Shown: positions 26,108 through 39,363 of the stretch, one piece after another
Layout of the letters: each line of letters opens with the position of its first letter
Position numbering within the stretch: position 1 is the first letter of the stretch
Assembly: GCA_041752115.1 (NCBI GenBank)
Contig: JBGSHS010000429.1
Location: 1-64,000, forward strand
Length of the DNA stretch: 64,000 nt
From: JAJRVM01 sp041752115
GTDB taxonomy: Bacteria; Planctomycetota; Planctomycetia; Pirellulales; Pirellulaceae
Reading direction: 5' to 3'
Translations under genes and position numbers: made by a program
The notes under the pieces: generated by a model
Told to the model about the DNA's origin: nothing
The model's database searches: none
What the model saw: only the letters and a program-made list of their open reading frames with translations

Positions 26108-27031
26108 TCAGTTACTCGCGTCATGCGATCCCGCCGGAGCGGTTTCGGCACAACTTGCCTCAAAATGAATCACCACGTCTTGCTGTGTCGGACTGGCTGT
26201 GACCAGTCGCAGGTCGAAGCGAATGCCAAACGGCTGCACTTCGGCTGCCTTGATACGCGTGCGTGGGCCTTTCAGCTGGACCACGGTCACCTTGGGCCGA
26301 CGGACCATGGGAGGACAGAAGGCAACGTGCAGGGAGTGCGAGCGCTGCTGCGGACTGAACTTCGCGCGCAGCAACCCTGCCACACTGTCGCCCTCTTCCT
26401 CCGCTCGCAATCGCGTGAGTTGCTGGCAGACGTCCAGTGGCAATAAATCGTCACTATCCATCATCGACTCAATCTCAGTCACGCCCTCCCGTTCGCCGGG
26501 AAGCGAAGGTGACACGAGGATTGGTTCGGCCGTTGGTGCACCGGGCACGCGCACGCCGAATGCGCGGCGGAATATCGGCCACGCATCGGGATGCCACAGC
26601 AGCCAGCACCAGACCCCTTCGTGGACCAGCACGATGCTCCAGAACAACAGGAGCGGGATTGTGCCGGTGCCGGCAATCGTCAGTGCCCCCGCGAGCAACC
26701 AGACTCCGCAAAACAAGGACAACCACAACAGAGATGCGGACGATTTCCACGGAGTGGGACGGATGCCCAGCCGCAGCCAGGCCAGACGGGCCACAGACGC
26801 CAGGACGACCAGCGTCAATGCCACGCTCACGAGCATTGGAAGTCCGAGTGGCTGTGGCAGTTGCCCTGCGGCACGTCGCGCGAGAAACCAGAGCGCGACC
26901 AGCAACAGAGTCACGACGCTGGATGAAACCAGCGCCCGAGCCAGGGGCGCCAGGGGCTTTTCGCCCGCTGGCGACGCCCGCCGCTGGTTTGCGATCAGCT
27001 GTTCGGATGTGCCAACGGGTGCCGCCATCAT
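26108..27031 (-). CDS. Membrane protein between metK and the sugar pyrophosphorylase, unknown function
   Basis: About 307 residues from ATG 27031, chosen for GGGGG 5 nt upstream; a GTG at 27100 would add 23 residues. Four hydrophobic segments are visible (about 30-50, 62-85, 96-118, 120-142), followed by a soluble domain of about 150 residues with PKVTVVQLKGPRTRIKAAEV and FDLRLVTASPTQQDVVIHFE. No family recognised. Close spacing on both sides suggests co-transcription with metK and the sugar genes. Confidence 0.75.
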   Translation of the reverse strand: MMAAPVGTSEQLIANQRRASPAGEKPLAPLARALVSSSVVTLLLVALWFLARRAAGQLPQPLGLPMLVSVALTLVVLASVARLAWLRLGIRPTPWKSSASLLWLSLFCGVWLLAGALTIAGTGTIPLLLFWSIVLVHEGVWCWLLWHPDAWPIFRRAFGVRVPGAPTAEPILVSPSLPGEREGVTEIESMMDSDDLLPLDVCQQLTRLRAEEEGDSVAGLLRAKFSPQQRSHSLHVAFCPPMVRRPKVTVVQLKGPRTRIKAAEVQPFGIRFDLRLVTASPTQQDVVIHFEASCAETAPAGSHDASN

Positions 27032-27103
27032 CGGTCCCCCGAAATCACGAGTTGGCTGCGACGCGGCCCACGCCGTCACGCTGCCGGGCAGCGACCGCAC
27101 ACC

Positions 27104-28288
27104 TCAGCTGCGGACCGCCTGCACACCGCACGCTTCTGCCAACGCCTCCGCTCGGTCCGTGTGTTCCCACGTGAACTCCGGTTCGTGGCGTCCAAAATGC
27201 CCGCCGGCCGCCGTCTTTCGATAGATAGGACGACGCAGCTGCAGGTAGTCAATGATGCCGGCCGGCGTTAAGGGGAAGAACTCACGGACCACTTCGCAGA
27301 TGCGGTCGTCCTCGATCACGCCGGTCCCGTCGGTGTTGACGTTGACGCTGACCGGTTCCGACACACCAATGGCGTAGGCGAGTTGCACTTCGCAGCGGTC
27401 GGCCAGTTTGGCGGCGACAATGTTCTTGGCCACGTGGCGGGCCATATAACAGGCACTGCGATCGACTTTGGTTGGGTCCTTGCCGCTGAAAGCCCCGCCA
27501 CCGTGGCGCCCCCAGCCGCCGTACGTGTCCACGATGATCTTGCGACCCGTCAGGCCGCAGTCGCCGTGCGGACCGCCCGTCACGAATCGCCCCGTCGGAT
27601 TGACGTGATAGGTGATCTCGCCATCCACCATTTCGGGCGGAAGCAGCGGCTCCACAATCTGCTTGATCACGTACTCGCGAATCTGTTGCTGGGTCGCCTC
27701 CGGGGCATGCTGTGTCGAGACGACAATCGTGTCAATGCGCAGCGGCTTGAATCCCTCGTACTCGACCGTCACCTGACTCTTGCTGTCGGGACGCAGCCAG
27801 TTGACTTCGCCATTCTTGCGGGCTTCGGTCAAGCGGTCCAGAATGCGATGGGCCAGCCAGATGGGCAGCGGCATCAGTTCCGGCGTCTCATTGCAGGCGA
27901 AGCCGAACATCAGGCCCTGATCGCCAGCACCAATTTCCTTGCCTCGTGAAGTATCCGCATCGACTCCCTGAGCAATGTCGGGACTCTGCTTGTCGATCGA
28001 GACCATGACGGCGCAGGTGTCGGCAGAAATTCCCCATTCATCATTCGTGTACCCGACGTCCCGGATCACGTCGCGCACCACCTGGGTGTAGTCGACAATT
28101 GCCTTGGTGGTGATTTCGCCAGCAATGATCGCAATACCAGTCGTCACGAGCGTTTCGCAGGCAACGCGACTCAGAGGATCCTGCGCGTAGATCGCATCCA
28201 ACACGCCGTCGGAAATCTGATCAGCGAGCTTATCGGGATGGCCCATACTGACGGATTCGCTGGTGAACAAATACCTGCCTGCTGCCAC
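27104..28288 (-). CDS. metK: S-adenosylmethionine synthetase
   Basis: 394 residues, full length. It starts with GTG at 28288, with GAGGAG about 8 nt upstream. Signature motifs are FTSESVSMGHPDKLADQISD, GEITTKA, GAGDQGLMFGFA and the P-loop-like GGAFSGKDPTKVDRSA. It makes SAM from methionine and ATP in the cytoplasm. A promoter-like pair lies about 430 bp upstream on the same strand, giving a long leader if used. Confidence 0.96.
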   Translation of the reverse strand: MAAGRYLFTSESVSMGHPDKLADQISDGVLDAIYAQDPLSRVACETLVTTGIAIIAGEITTKAIVDYTQVVRDVIRDVGYTNDEWGISADTCAVMVSIDKQSPDIAQGVDADTSRGKEIGAGDQGLMFGFACNETPELMPLPIWLAHRILDRLTEARKNGEVNWLRPDSKSQVTVEYEGFKPLRIDTIVVSTQHAPEATQQQIREYVIKQIVEPLLPPEMVDGEITYHVNPTGRFVTGGPHGDCGLTGRKIIVDTYGGWGRHGGGAFSGKDPTKVDRSACYMARHVAKNIVAAKLADRCEVQLAYAIGVSEPVSVNVNTDGTGVIEDDRICEVVREFFPLTPAGIIDYLQLRRPIYRKTAAGGHFGRHEPEFTWEHTDRAEALAEACGVQAVRS

Positions 28289-28813
28289 GATACGATCTCC
28301 TCGTGTTTGGCCAATGTCGAGTTAAGTCACATGAAGGAACAGGACGAACAGAAGGCCGAGCGACCGAGTACTGCTTCGCCTCGGGCCGACTGCTCCGCAC
28401 TGTGTCTGGTCAGGAACTGTGTCTGGTCAGGAACTCCTCGTGTTCAGGGACCCCGATGCCCGAGCTTTGCTGGTGCGCCGGGCACCACCTGCCAGTGTTC
28501 GGATAGGAGCCGATCCCGGGGAACTGCGTCGAGCGGGCGGATCCTCCCGCCGCGGCTCCATCTGAGCGGATCGCAAATCGACAGGAATTGCTGCTGTCAG
28601 AGCTGTTCGTCAGGGGGCTCGCCACGTCCCCGACGACCTGTACCTTGTGCGAAACCAACAGGGACGCTCCGGCGCACCCGCCGCAGCCGCACCAGGGGGA
28701 GCAGCGCTGAACAAACTGAGCATTATAGGTGGTACACGTTGAATTCGGCAACCATGGCCCTCCGGCCGGCACTCTCGCCAGGCCATGATCGGGAGGGGGC
28801 TTGAGCCGACCGT
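28289..28813. other. Long leader/intergenic region upstream of metK
   Basis: 525 bp between kdtA and metK. It contains a perfect 17-bp tandem duplication (28401-28417, 28418-28434; TGTGTCTGGTCAGGAAC) and a promoter-like motif at its distal end. I do not recognise a SAM or SAH riboswitch consensus. An open frame of 135 codons on the minus strand has no family resemblance and I do not call it. Confidence 0.5.
28722..28751 (-). promoter_or_regulatory. Candidate sigma-70 promoter for metK
   Basis: On the minus strand TTGCCG (28751-28746) and TATAAT (28727-28722) are separated by 18 bp. The perfect -10 box stands out in GC-rich DNA. Transcription would start near 28714 and leave a leader of over 400 nt before metK. 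Seen by eye only. Confidence 0.4.
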
Positions 28814-30253
28814 TCACCGCTCATCCTGTTGTGGGGGGGTAATGAGTGGCAGCAGCTGATCGACGGTGCGGCGTGTGGCCCCCTGTTGTTCCAGGACGAG
28901 TTGTCGCGCCCGCTCGCCCAAGGCAGCACGCCACTGCGGGGCTTCCGCACAGCGGCGCAGAAAGGCCGCCAATTCCAGTTCGTCCTGCACGACCACCGCC
29001 GCGTCGCGCTGGAGCAGCATGGTGACGATGTCGCGAAAATTCCAGGTGTTGGGGCCAAAGCACACGGCTACTCCATACCCGGCCGGTTCGATCATGTTCT
29101 GCCCGCCACGCCGGCCAAGGCTCCCCCCGACGAAGCCGACTGTGGCCAGGCCCCACCACGCTCCCAGCTCACCGACCACATCCACCAGCAGAATGCGTCT
29201 CTCCTTGCCGCGTCTCTCCTTGGCACAGGGTTGGTCGTCGGAAGCCTGGGGCGTCCCGGCTGCCGCCGGGAGAATGGTGGCCGCGTTCTCTCGAGTGTCG
29301 GCCCAGCGCCGGTGGGGAGGGGGCTCCGGCGTGTCGGCGGAATTCTCCAGGGGAGGATACTCACCCAGCTGTGAACGCCGTTGCCAAGGAGACCGGGACT
29401 GTTCGAGCAGCTGAGCGACTTCGTCAAACCGTTCGGGATGGCGTGGCACGAGAATCAGACGCGCACTGGGCACCTGGTCCAGCAGCTGGTGGAACACGCG
29501 CAGCGCGATCTCTTCTTCGGGATATTGGGTACTGCCGGCCAGGAAGACGAAATCGTGGGGGTCGACGTTCCACAAGGTGCGCAAGCGGTCGGTCGCCGGG
29601 TTGTCGCGCTCCGTCACCGCGCCGTCGAATTTGATGGAGCCGGTGACGTGAACGGTTTGGGGCAGGGCGCCGAGGAGGCGAAACCGCTCAGCATATTGTT
29701 CATTCTGGACCGCGATGAGGTGGATCCGGCGCAACACAGGACGCACCAGGGGGCGGATGCGCCGATAGCCACGGAAGCTCTTCTCGCTCAAGCGACCGTT
29801 GACCACGGCCACCTTCGCTCCCTGGCGACGGGCGGCTCGGATCAGGTTCGGCCAGAGTTCCAGTTCGGCGAGGACGAGCAGATCGGGTCGGACGCGGCGC
29901 ATTGCCTGCGAGACGGCCCAGGTGAAATCGAGCGGGCAGTAGAAGACCTGGTAGCCGGCGTATTTTTTTCGCGCCAGCGCGAAACCGGTGCGCGTGGTGG
30001 TCGAGATGACACATTCCCACGTCGGACGCTGCTGAGCCAGTTGGGTGAGTAACGGCTGCAGCAGATTGACTTCACCGACGCTCACCGCATGCAGCCAGAT
30101 GCAGGGACGCTGGCCCGCCCGTGGCGGCACGCAGCCGAACAGTTTTTCGCTCCAGCCATCGCGGTATTTTCCGAAGCGGATCGCCGCATAGGCGAGCAAC
30201 GGCGAGCAGACGACGATCAGCAGCAAGTAGACGGCGTTCAGCAGGTAAGGCAT
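28814..30253 (-). CDS. kdtA: 3-deoxy-D-manno-octulosonic acid transferase (KdtA/WaaA)
   Basis: 479 residues. An N-terminal membrane anchor (LLNAVYLLLIVVCSPLLAYA) is followed by the KdtA glycosyltransferase-N domain: WLHAVSVGEVNLLQPLL, ISTTTRTGFALA, YCPLDFTWAV, LAELELWPNLI and VNGRLSEKSFRGYRRI. The C-terminal half carries VTGSIKFDG, LVPRHPERF and VGGSLGRRGGQNMIEPAGYG. It transfers Kdo to a lipid A precursor at the inner membrane, implying an LPS-type outer membrane. RBS AGAGG precedes the ATG. It lies 87 bp downstream of secA. Confidence 0.95.
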   Translation of the reverse strand: MPYLLNAVYLLLIVVCSPLLAYAAIRFGKYRDGWSEKLFGCVPPRAGQRPCIWLHAVSVGEVNLLQPLLTQLAQQRPTWECVISTTTRTGFALARKKYAGYQVFYCPLDFTWAVSQAMRRVRPDLLVLAELELWPNLIRAARRQGAKVAVVNGRLSEKSFRGYRRIRPLVRPVLRRIHLIAVQNEQYAERFRLLGALPQTVHVTGSIKFDGAVTERDNPATDRLRTLWNVDPHDFVFLAGSTQYPEEEIALRVFHQLLDQVPSARLILVPRHPERFDEVAQLLEQSRSPWQRRSQLGEYPPLENSADTPEPPPHRRWADTRENAATILPAAAGTPQASDDQPCAKERRGKERRILLVDVVGELGAWWGLATVGFVGGSLGRRGGQNMIEPAGYGVAVCFGPNTWNFRDIVTMLLQRDAAVVVQDELELAAFLRRCAEAPQWRAALGERARQLVLEQQGATRRTVDQLLPLITPPQQDER

Positions 30254-30340
30254 GCAGGCATCCTCTGCCCTGGCGAGTTGGGGCGGGGCCTTGGTGCGAG
30301 GTGTTGCTCCAACCTCTCACTGGGGTGGCCGAGTCTACAG

Positions 30341-34018
<3,678 letters not shown>

Positions 34019-34441
34019 GGTTCGCTAAGCCGCACTCGAGGCTACGGCGGCTACTAAGAGAGACCGAAAGATAACCGACCCATGTGCCGAGCAGCGTCAT
34101 GACGCCGCTTCCACTGGCCCTGTTCGGTCGTAAGATGTTTTTCGTTAGTGAATGGGAATTATATCCTGTCAGTACCCCAAAACCGGGAGTTATTCGGCAG
34201 CACCTCACCGCTCCCGGAAGGCACCTGAATCGCGTAACATATAATCGCGTAACATATTCTGCCGACTCAGTTTATAGCGAATTATCGGTTTGGTCAACCG
34301 GGCGTCGTCCCGCGAACGCCGCAGACTCCCGCGGTAATGCTGTCGCGTTGGAGTGAGTCCCTGGGGCTCCTCGATGACGGGCGGGCGGCCAGACGCACCC
34401 CATCGGCATGGGCACACGTTCTTTTGCACAAGGTAGTGATC
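34019..34441. other. Divergent intergenic region between secA and the PhnP-like gene
   Basis: 423 bp with unusually AT-rich patches. It holds a 15-bp direct repeat (34228-34257) and, on the minus strand, a TATAAT (34163-34158) that could be a -10 box for secA, though no good -35 is at the right distance. No gene is visible. Confidence 0.5.
34228..34257. repeat. 15-bp perfect direct repeat upstream of secA
   Basis: AATCGCGTAACATAT occurs twice head to tail (34228-34242, 34243-34257) in an AT-rich island. Adjacent identical sites at one-and-a-half helical turns are typical of regulator-binding direct repeats but may be a simple duplication. Confidence 0.75.
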
Positions 34442-35257
34442 GTGGTTTCAAAACCCAAGAGCAAGGATATTCGGGGACAGTTCATTCTCCTGGGAACTGG
34501 TACCTCAGTAGGGGTGCCGACGATCGGCTGCCCGTGTGCCGTCTGCACCGGCGGCAAGCTCCGCAATCAACGCACGCGGAGTGCAGCGATCGTCGGCCTG
34601 CCGAAGGGCAACCTGCTGATCGACACGCCTCCGGATCTCCGCACCCAGTTGCTCCGCGAGGGAATTGGCATCGTGCACAGCGTACTGTTCACGCATGCCC
34701 ATGCCGATCATATTTTTGGGCTGGATGACCTGCGCCTGTTTCCATTCTACCTGGGGCATCCGGTTCCCCTGTTTGCCGAGCAGGAGGTGGAGCAGGCGAT
34801 ACGACAGGCGTTCAGTTACGCCTTTGAACCGAAACGGCCACTGACTCATGAGGGAGCGATTCCCCAGCTCACCTTTCACACGATTGATGAATCGATCTTC
34901 GAGGTGCTCGGCACACGCGTGACACCGATCCGGCTGCAGCACGGTCCGCACTTCCGCGTGCTGGGGTTTCGCATCGGCAACCTGGCATACTGCACGGATA
35001 CCAACGAGATAACACCTCACGGCTGGGAACTGTTGCACGGCCTGGATACGCTGGTGCTTGGCGCCCTGCGCGATCGGCCGCACCCGACCCATTTCAGCTT
35101 GGAGCAGGCGATTGCCGTGGCGCGACAACTCAAGCCGCGTCGGACGATCTTCACGCATGTGTCGCATGAGCTGGACTACGACGCCACCAATGCTCGATTG
35201 CCTCAAGGTATGGAACTCGGGTACGACGGCCTGAGCATTCCGCTGGGCTTGAGCTGA
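34442..35257 (+). CDS. MBL-fold metallohydrolase, PhnP-like
   Basis: 271 residues from GTG 34442 (AAGG about 8 nt upstream; a frame extension upstream is poorly supported). A metallo-beta-lactamase fold with LLGTGTSVGVPTIGCPC, the Cys-rich CPCAVC motif typical of the PhnP group, the metal site THAHADHIFGLDDL (HxHxDH), the later Asp in AYCTDTNEI and THVSHELDYD near the end. PhnP-type enzymes hydrolyse cyclic or linear phosphodiesters; no other phn genes are nearby, so the substrate is open. Confidence 0.9.
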   Translation: MVSKPKSKDIRGQFILLGTGTSVGVPTIGCPCAVCTGGKLRNQRTRSAAIVGLPKGNLLIDTPPDLRTQLLREGIGIVHSVLFTHAHADHIFGLDDLRLFPFYLGHPVPLFAEQEVEQAIRQAFSYAFEPKRPLTHEGAIPQLTFHTIDESIFEVLGTRVTPIRLQHGPHFRVLGFRIGNLAYCTDTNEITPHGWELLHGLDTLVLGALRDRPHPTHFSLEQAIAVARQLKPRRTIFTHVSHELDYDATNARLPQGMELGYDGLSIPLGLS

Positions 35258-35567
35258 ATCAACGATGGGGACCGTGTGGACGGCGTGTCACCGAGGCGTC
35301 TAATCCGCAGAATATCGAACAAGGAATGTCCATTTCCAAATGGACGAATCGCGTTCGCGGTCCCCGGCGATTGCTCGATGCGGCGCTCAAACGTTGCTTC
35401 CTTGTTCTTCTTCATTCTGCGGCTGCTTGTGCATAATTCTGCGGTCTTCTGTCGGATTCTTTCAGCAGGACAGGACCCCGGTCCGGCGAAACAGAGCGAC
35501 AAGAAAGTCGCAGGTCCGGCCAGAAGCCGGACCTGCGATGAGGACCTTCTGAGGGTATGTGCCGCAC
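35258..35567. other. Convergent intergenic region with repeat motif and terminator
   Basis: 310 bp between two convergent genes. It contains a copy of the CCGCAGAATATCGAACAAGG-type repeat (35305-35330) followed by the palindrome GTCCATTTCCAAATGGAC (35328-35345), and the hairpin terminator at 35509-35537. No gene is visible. Confidence 0.6.
35509..35537 (-). terminator. Perfect hairpin terminator downstream of the Ctp protease gene
   Basis: CGCAGGTCCGGC and GCCGGACCTGCG form a perfect 12-bp stem with a 5-nt loop, 30 bp beyond the protease stop codon. On the minus strand it is followed by ACTTTCTTG, a weak T-tract. It could also stop plus-strand transcripts from the PhnP-like gene. Confidence 0.75.
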
Positions 35568-37757
35568 TCAGTTGACGCGGGCGAACTTGTTTTGTCGCAG
35601 AGTGTTCACATAATCGCGCGTGATCAAGAGGATCTCGTCCAGATAGTAGTCACGCTTGATCTTGCTGCTGTCCGTAACTTCCTCCGCCAGCCGCTCTTCC
35701 TCGGCCTTGTCCGCATTGGCTTCTTTGCCTTCCTCAAAAAACTTTTTCTCGTTGAGCGTGACGGCCTTGTGAGCTTTGCGCTCCTGGTATAGTTCGATTC
35801 GTTTGAGCAGTTTTCCGAAGTCGGGTGATTCGCCCACCCGCTTGGCCGATTCCGCACGCAGCTTGGCGATCAACGGTTCGTTGACCAGATCGACGCCGCT
35901 GAACTTGCTGCGTTTGATATGCTGGAAATCGATGGCGAAATCCAAATCGGCTTCACCGATGTCCATGTGGTCGGTTACCGACGGGAGCACGATATCCGAC
36001 AGAACTCCGCGCTTCTGTGTACTGTCACCGTTGGGACGGAAGAACTGTTGGACCGTGATTTTCAGTGCACCGAGATTGGGCGCAATCGGCACGCCGTACG
36101 CTTCGCCCAGGTTCTGCAGGCTTTGGACCGTGCCCTTGCCGTGCGTGGCGGTATCGCCCACGACCAGTCCGCGCTTGTAGTCCTGGATCGCACCAGCCAG
36201 AATCTCGCTGGCACTGGCGCTTAACTTGCTGGTCAGCACGACGAGCGGACCATCCCAGGCCATGCCGGGAGACGTGTCTTCCAGGTTCTGGACTCGCTTG
36301 TCAGGATCCATCACCTGCACGACCGGGCCCTGATCGATGAACAGGCCGGTCAGATCGACCGCCTCCACCAGGCTGCCACCACCATTGCGGCGCAGGTCGA
36401 GTACCACCGCGTCGACTCCCTGCTTCTTGAAATCGGCCAGAATGCGCTCCACGTCGCGGGTGGCGCTGCGATAGTCGGGCAGATGATCCTGAGCGGCTCG
36501 CATGTCCTGGTAGAAACTCGGCAGATCCAGGACTCCCACCTGGAACGGCGAACCGTCCGGCTTGGAACCGACTTCAAACACCTCACCATGCGCGGCACTG
36601 TCCTCCAGCTCGATCTTGGCCCGCGTAATCGAGTAAGTCGCGGCTTCCTTCGTGTTGGCAGGAATCACGCCCAATCGTACGACCGTGCCCGCTTTGCCGC
36701 GGATCAGCTGTACGACATCGTTCAGTTTCATCCCGACCACATCGACCTCTTCCCCGTCGTCACCTTGAGCGACACTGATGATCTCGTCATCCTTCTTCAG
36801 TTTGCCCTGCTTGTCGGCGGCACCACCCGGCACGATGTTTGCCACCACCGTCCGTCCGTCCTGGTCTTGAAGCTGAGCGCCAATGCCCTCCAGATTCAGC
36901 TGCAGAGAAATCTTGAAATTCTCCAGCGTCGTGGGAGACATATAACTCGTATGTGGATCGAAGGCCGACGTGATCGACGTCAGGTATGTCTCGAGCAGCT
37001 CGTCATTGTCAAACAGGTTCATGCGGCGCTGGAAGTTCCGGTAACGCTTCGACAGCTTGTCCCGCGCTTCCCGATCCGCCTCGGCCGGATCCACCGGCTT
37101 CAACTCAGGTTGCTTCTCTCCCTGCGGCTCCTGCAGCTTGTCGTCCGCGGAAGGGCCGTCCGCTGAAGGCTTCGTCTTCGCTGCCGACTCTTCTGCCGAT
37201 TTGTCGGCTTTGAGCACCAACAGATCGTACTTGAGACGCTGACGCCATCGCTCCCGGGCCTCCGCAGCGTCCTTGGGATACTGGAGCCGATCGGGATCGG
37301 TGATCATCTCTTCATCAAGAGTGAAGTCGAAGTCGCCCTTGAGCAGCTCGTCGACCAGGGTCACCCGCTCGTCAATACGTTCCAGGAACCGTTTGAAGAC
37401 CAGCTGCGCAAACCGCGTGTCGTAACGCTGCGACAACATGTCGTCGAGTTTGTCCTCGTAGCGTTTGAATTCGTCAATGTCCGACTGGTAAAAGTAACAC
37501 TTCATCGGATCAAGCCCGTCCAGGAAAAGCTTGAATCCGCGCCTCGACGTCTCATCGTCCATCGTGTGCCGCAACAGATGCCGCGACTGCATCAGACGAG
37601 TCACAAAGCGCGTTACCTCGCGATCGGTAGGACTTGGGTCCGAAACCTCCGCCAATCCAGCCCGCCAGGCGCTGAACGTCACCAGCGACATCAGGACCAA
37701 TATCAAACCACAACTTGCCCACCGCATACGCACCTGAAAGAGCCGACGTTCGCTCAT
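35568..37757 (-). CDS. prc: Carboxy-terminal processing protease, Tsp/Prc type
   Basis: 729 residues. A signal anchor (MRWASCGLILVLMSLVTFSA) precedes the long N-terminal domain typical of Tsp (DPMKCYFYQSDIDEF; FDPHTSYMSP). A PDZ domain follows (about 260-350; IGAQLQDQDGRTVVANIVPG). The S41 protease core has VVLDLRRNGGGSLVEAVDL, the nucleophile region TSKLSASASEILAGAI and the Lys in THGKGTVQSL, so the Ser-Lys dyad is present. A Glu/Lys-rich linker (about 190-240) interrupts the N-terminal region. It degrades or trims periplasmic proteins from their C-termini. Confidence 0.94.
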   Translation of the reverse strand: MSERRLFQVRMRWASCGLILVLMSLVTFSAWRAGLAEVSDPSPTDREVTRFVTRLMQSRHLLRHTMDDETSRRGFKLFLDGLDPMKCYFYQSDIDEFKRYEDKLDDMLSQRYDTRFAQLVFKRFLERIDERVTLVDELLKGDFDFTLDEEMITDPDRLQYPKDAAEARERWRQRLKYDLLVLKADKSAEESAAKTKPSADGPSADDKLQEPQGEKQPELKPVDPAEADREARDKLSKRYRNFQRRMNLFDNDELLETYLTSITSAFDPHTSYMSPTTLENFKISLQLNLEGIGAQLQDQDGRTVVANIVPGGAADKQGKLKKDDEIISVAQGDDGEEVDVVGMKLNDVVQLIRGKAGTVVRLGVIPANTKEAATYSITRAKIELEDSAAHGEVFEVGSKPDGSPFQVGVLDLPSFYQDMRAAQDHLPDYRSATRDVERILADFKKQGVDAVVLDLRRNGGGSLVEAVDLTGLFIDQGPVVQVMDPDKRVQNLEDTSPGMAWDGPLVVLTSKLSASASEILAGAIQDYKRGLVVGDTATHGKGTVQSLQNLGEAYGVPIAPNLGALKITVQQFFRPNGDSTQKRGVLSDIVLPSVTDHMDIGEADLDFAIDFQHIKRSKFSGVDLVNEPLIAKLRAESAKRVGESPDFGKLLKRIELYQERKAHKAVTLNEKKFFEEGKEANADKAEEERLAEEVTDSSKIKRDYYLDEILLITRDYVNTLRQNKFARVN

Positions 37758-38077
37758 GAGAATTCCTTACTGGCTGGACACCAAAACGAGCTGGTCACCG
37801 TAAGTTGTGTGGATTACACAGCTTGTAACATGTTATCCCTGCCCGGCGCCGTGAACAAGCTGAGCGATAGTAACCCGCTCTGTGGCAACGCTCTAGGGCA
37901 AGGGGTAGGGGTCGCAAAGCGGCGAAATTGTATGCTCCGTGCTCAAAAACGCCAAGGGAACTATTTTCGACCCAGGCCGCAGCAGGCCGCCGGGCTCAGG
38001 GGTCCAGAGCCACGTCGCGCGAACCGCACCGCGCGTCATCCACCGCGACCACGGCCACCATCTTCGACAGCCGCCGT
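37758..38077. other. Intergenic region, nothing recognised
   Basis: 320 bp between the end of the CbiX-like gene and the start of the protease gene, both minus strand. It should contain the protease promoter, but I see no strong boxes, repeats or gene. Confidence 0.4.
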
Positions 38078-38905
38078 TCATGTGAGCTGACCCGAATCCG
38101 TGCACGGCCCGAATGCCTGCCGATAGCACTCGAGTGCCTGCCGATAGCAATCGATCAGTGCCGCGGCGACGCGAGCATCGCAACCCAACCGTGGAGCGAG
38201 GCACCATCGCTGGCGCGACTGCCGGTGATTCTGCTGCTGCACAATACGAGTCACGTGGTCCGACAGTTCTCCGGCAAAGAGCAGGTGGGGTTGGATAACC
38301 ACCCACTTTTGCGGCAAATTGAGCGCTTCCTCGACGACTGCCTCCAGACGCGGCTGAGCCATGGCCAAGAACGCTCCGCGAGCCACGCCGACGGGGGTCA
38401 TCTGCTGGCGCTCGCGAAGCAACTGTTCGAAGCACGCGGTGGCCGAAGGGTCACGGCTGCCCCGCCCGACCAGGATCCACGCGACGTCCTGAGGATGAGG
38501 ATGGTGGTGCCCTGCCGTTTGCTCGTGCGCCAAAGCCTCGTGAAAGCGCGAGGCGGAGAGCGCGAGGAGTTCGGGGTGGAGTTCCAAGGGTTGGGCGTGT
38601 GTCACGGTGACACTCGAGCGGTGGGCCGCTGCCCGCGCGGCGCGCGGGATGTCCTCCCGTGCGTGTCCAGCAGCGAATAGCAGGAGCGGTGCGACGATGA
38701 CGTGTCTGGCCCCCTGCGCGGCCAGCTGCTCGACGGCAGCGGAAATGGTCGGCTCGGCCATCTCCAGAAATCCGGCTGCCACGGGGATTCCGCCGAGGCG
38801 GTGATCGATTTGTGCCACGACGTCCCAGAACTCCCGCTGTCCCTCGGCGTGGCGCGTGCCATGGCCGACGACCAAGAGAGCGTTCTGTTTCGGGGTATGG
38901 ATCAC
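38078..38905 (-). CDS. CbiX/SirB-like sirohydrochlorin chelatase, two-domain
   Basis: 275 residues with two tandem CbiX-type domains, as in long chelatases. The first begins LLVVGHGTRHAEGQ and has LLLFAAGHAREDI with metal-binding His; the second begins AWILVGRGSRDPSA and has HLLFAGELSDHV, where the second His is Glu. A His-rich patch (TAGHHHPHPQD) joins them. The family inserts Co or Fe into sirohydrochlorin for cobalamin or sirohaem. The C-terminal end repeats CYRQALE/CYRQAFG, encoded by a short tandem duplication near 38108-38150. No other cobalamin genes are adjacent. Confidence 0.88.
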   Translation of the reverse strand: MIHTPKQNALLVVGHGTRHAEGQREFWDVVAQIDHRLGGIPVAAGFLEMAEPTISAAVEQLAAQGARHVIVAPLLLFAAGHAREDIPRAARAAAHRSSVTVTHAQPLELHPELLALSASRFHEALAHEQTAGHHHPHPQDVAWILVGRGSRDPSATACFEQLLRERQQMTPVGVARGAFLAMAQPRLEAVVEEALNLPQKWVVIQPHLLFAGELSDHVTRIVQQQNHRQSRQRWCLAPRLGCDARVAAALIDCYRQALECYRQAFGPCTDSGQLT

Positions 38906-39363
38906 GGGTGAATCTCTACGGCCTACCGGGGGCAGCGGGCTTTCGAACGCCGCCTGCGGAGGCGTCGGGGACCCCGTCGACCAATGGCGTACGTCTCACG
39001 CGGCTCGGACCGGGACCGGACCGAGACAGTATACTTTCTAGTGGGCAGCGTGTGGCTGGCCAATCACCTGTTCTCCCACGAGATCTGGCGGAAAGGGCGA
39101 GATCTGCCGTGGTTCACCTGTCGCGGGGGGGGCTCAGATTGTTATATTGGGTCGCAGATGGTTCGGTTATCGATGTTCGTCCTCGTGGCGTATCCATGCT
39201 CGCGGCGTAACGTAGTGGAGCACCAGCGCGGGGGCAGAGCGACTCGTGACGGGGCGGCGTGTGACCAGCCCGAGCGAATCGAGCGATCACGCGTGACCGT
39301 GCGGTGCCGGCTGGCCTGCAGGGATTCTATCATTCAGCGGTGATATCTCAGCAGTGAGCGGAC
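38906..39363. other. Intergenic region upstream of the sigma-54 activator gene
   Basis: 458 bp between divergent genes. It contains a weak inverted repeat CTCGGACCGG/CCGGACCGAG around 39004-39025 and a run of eight G near 39125. No open frame here resembles a protein family. Promoters for both flanking genes should lie within it. Confidence 0.45.

Noticed and set aside
25019..26446. 475-codon plus-strand frame opposite the sugar pyrophosphorylase
   Set aside because: The minus-strand protein has clear uridylyltransferase motifs; this one has none.
28289..28700. SAM or SAH riboswitch upstream of metK
   Set aside because: I could not find the conserved core of any class I know; kept only as an unexplained long leader.
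28410..28817. 135-codon minus-strand frame between kdtA and metK
   Set aside because: Covers the tandem duplication and the promoter-like motif, and resembles no family.
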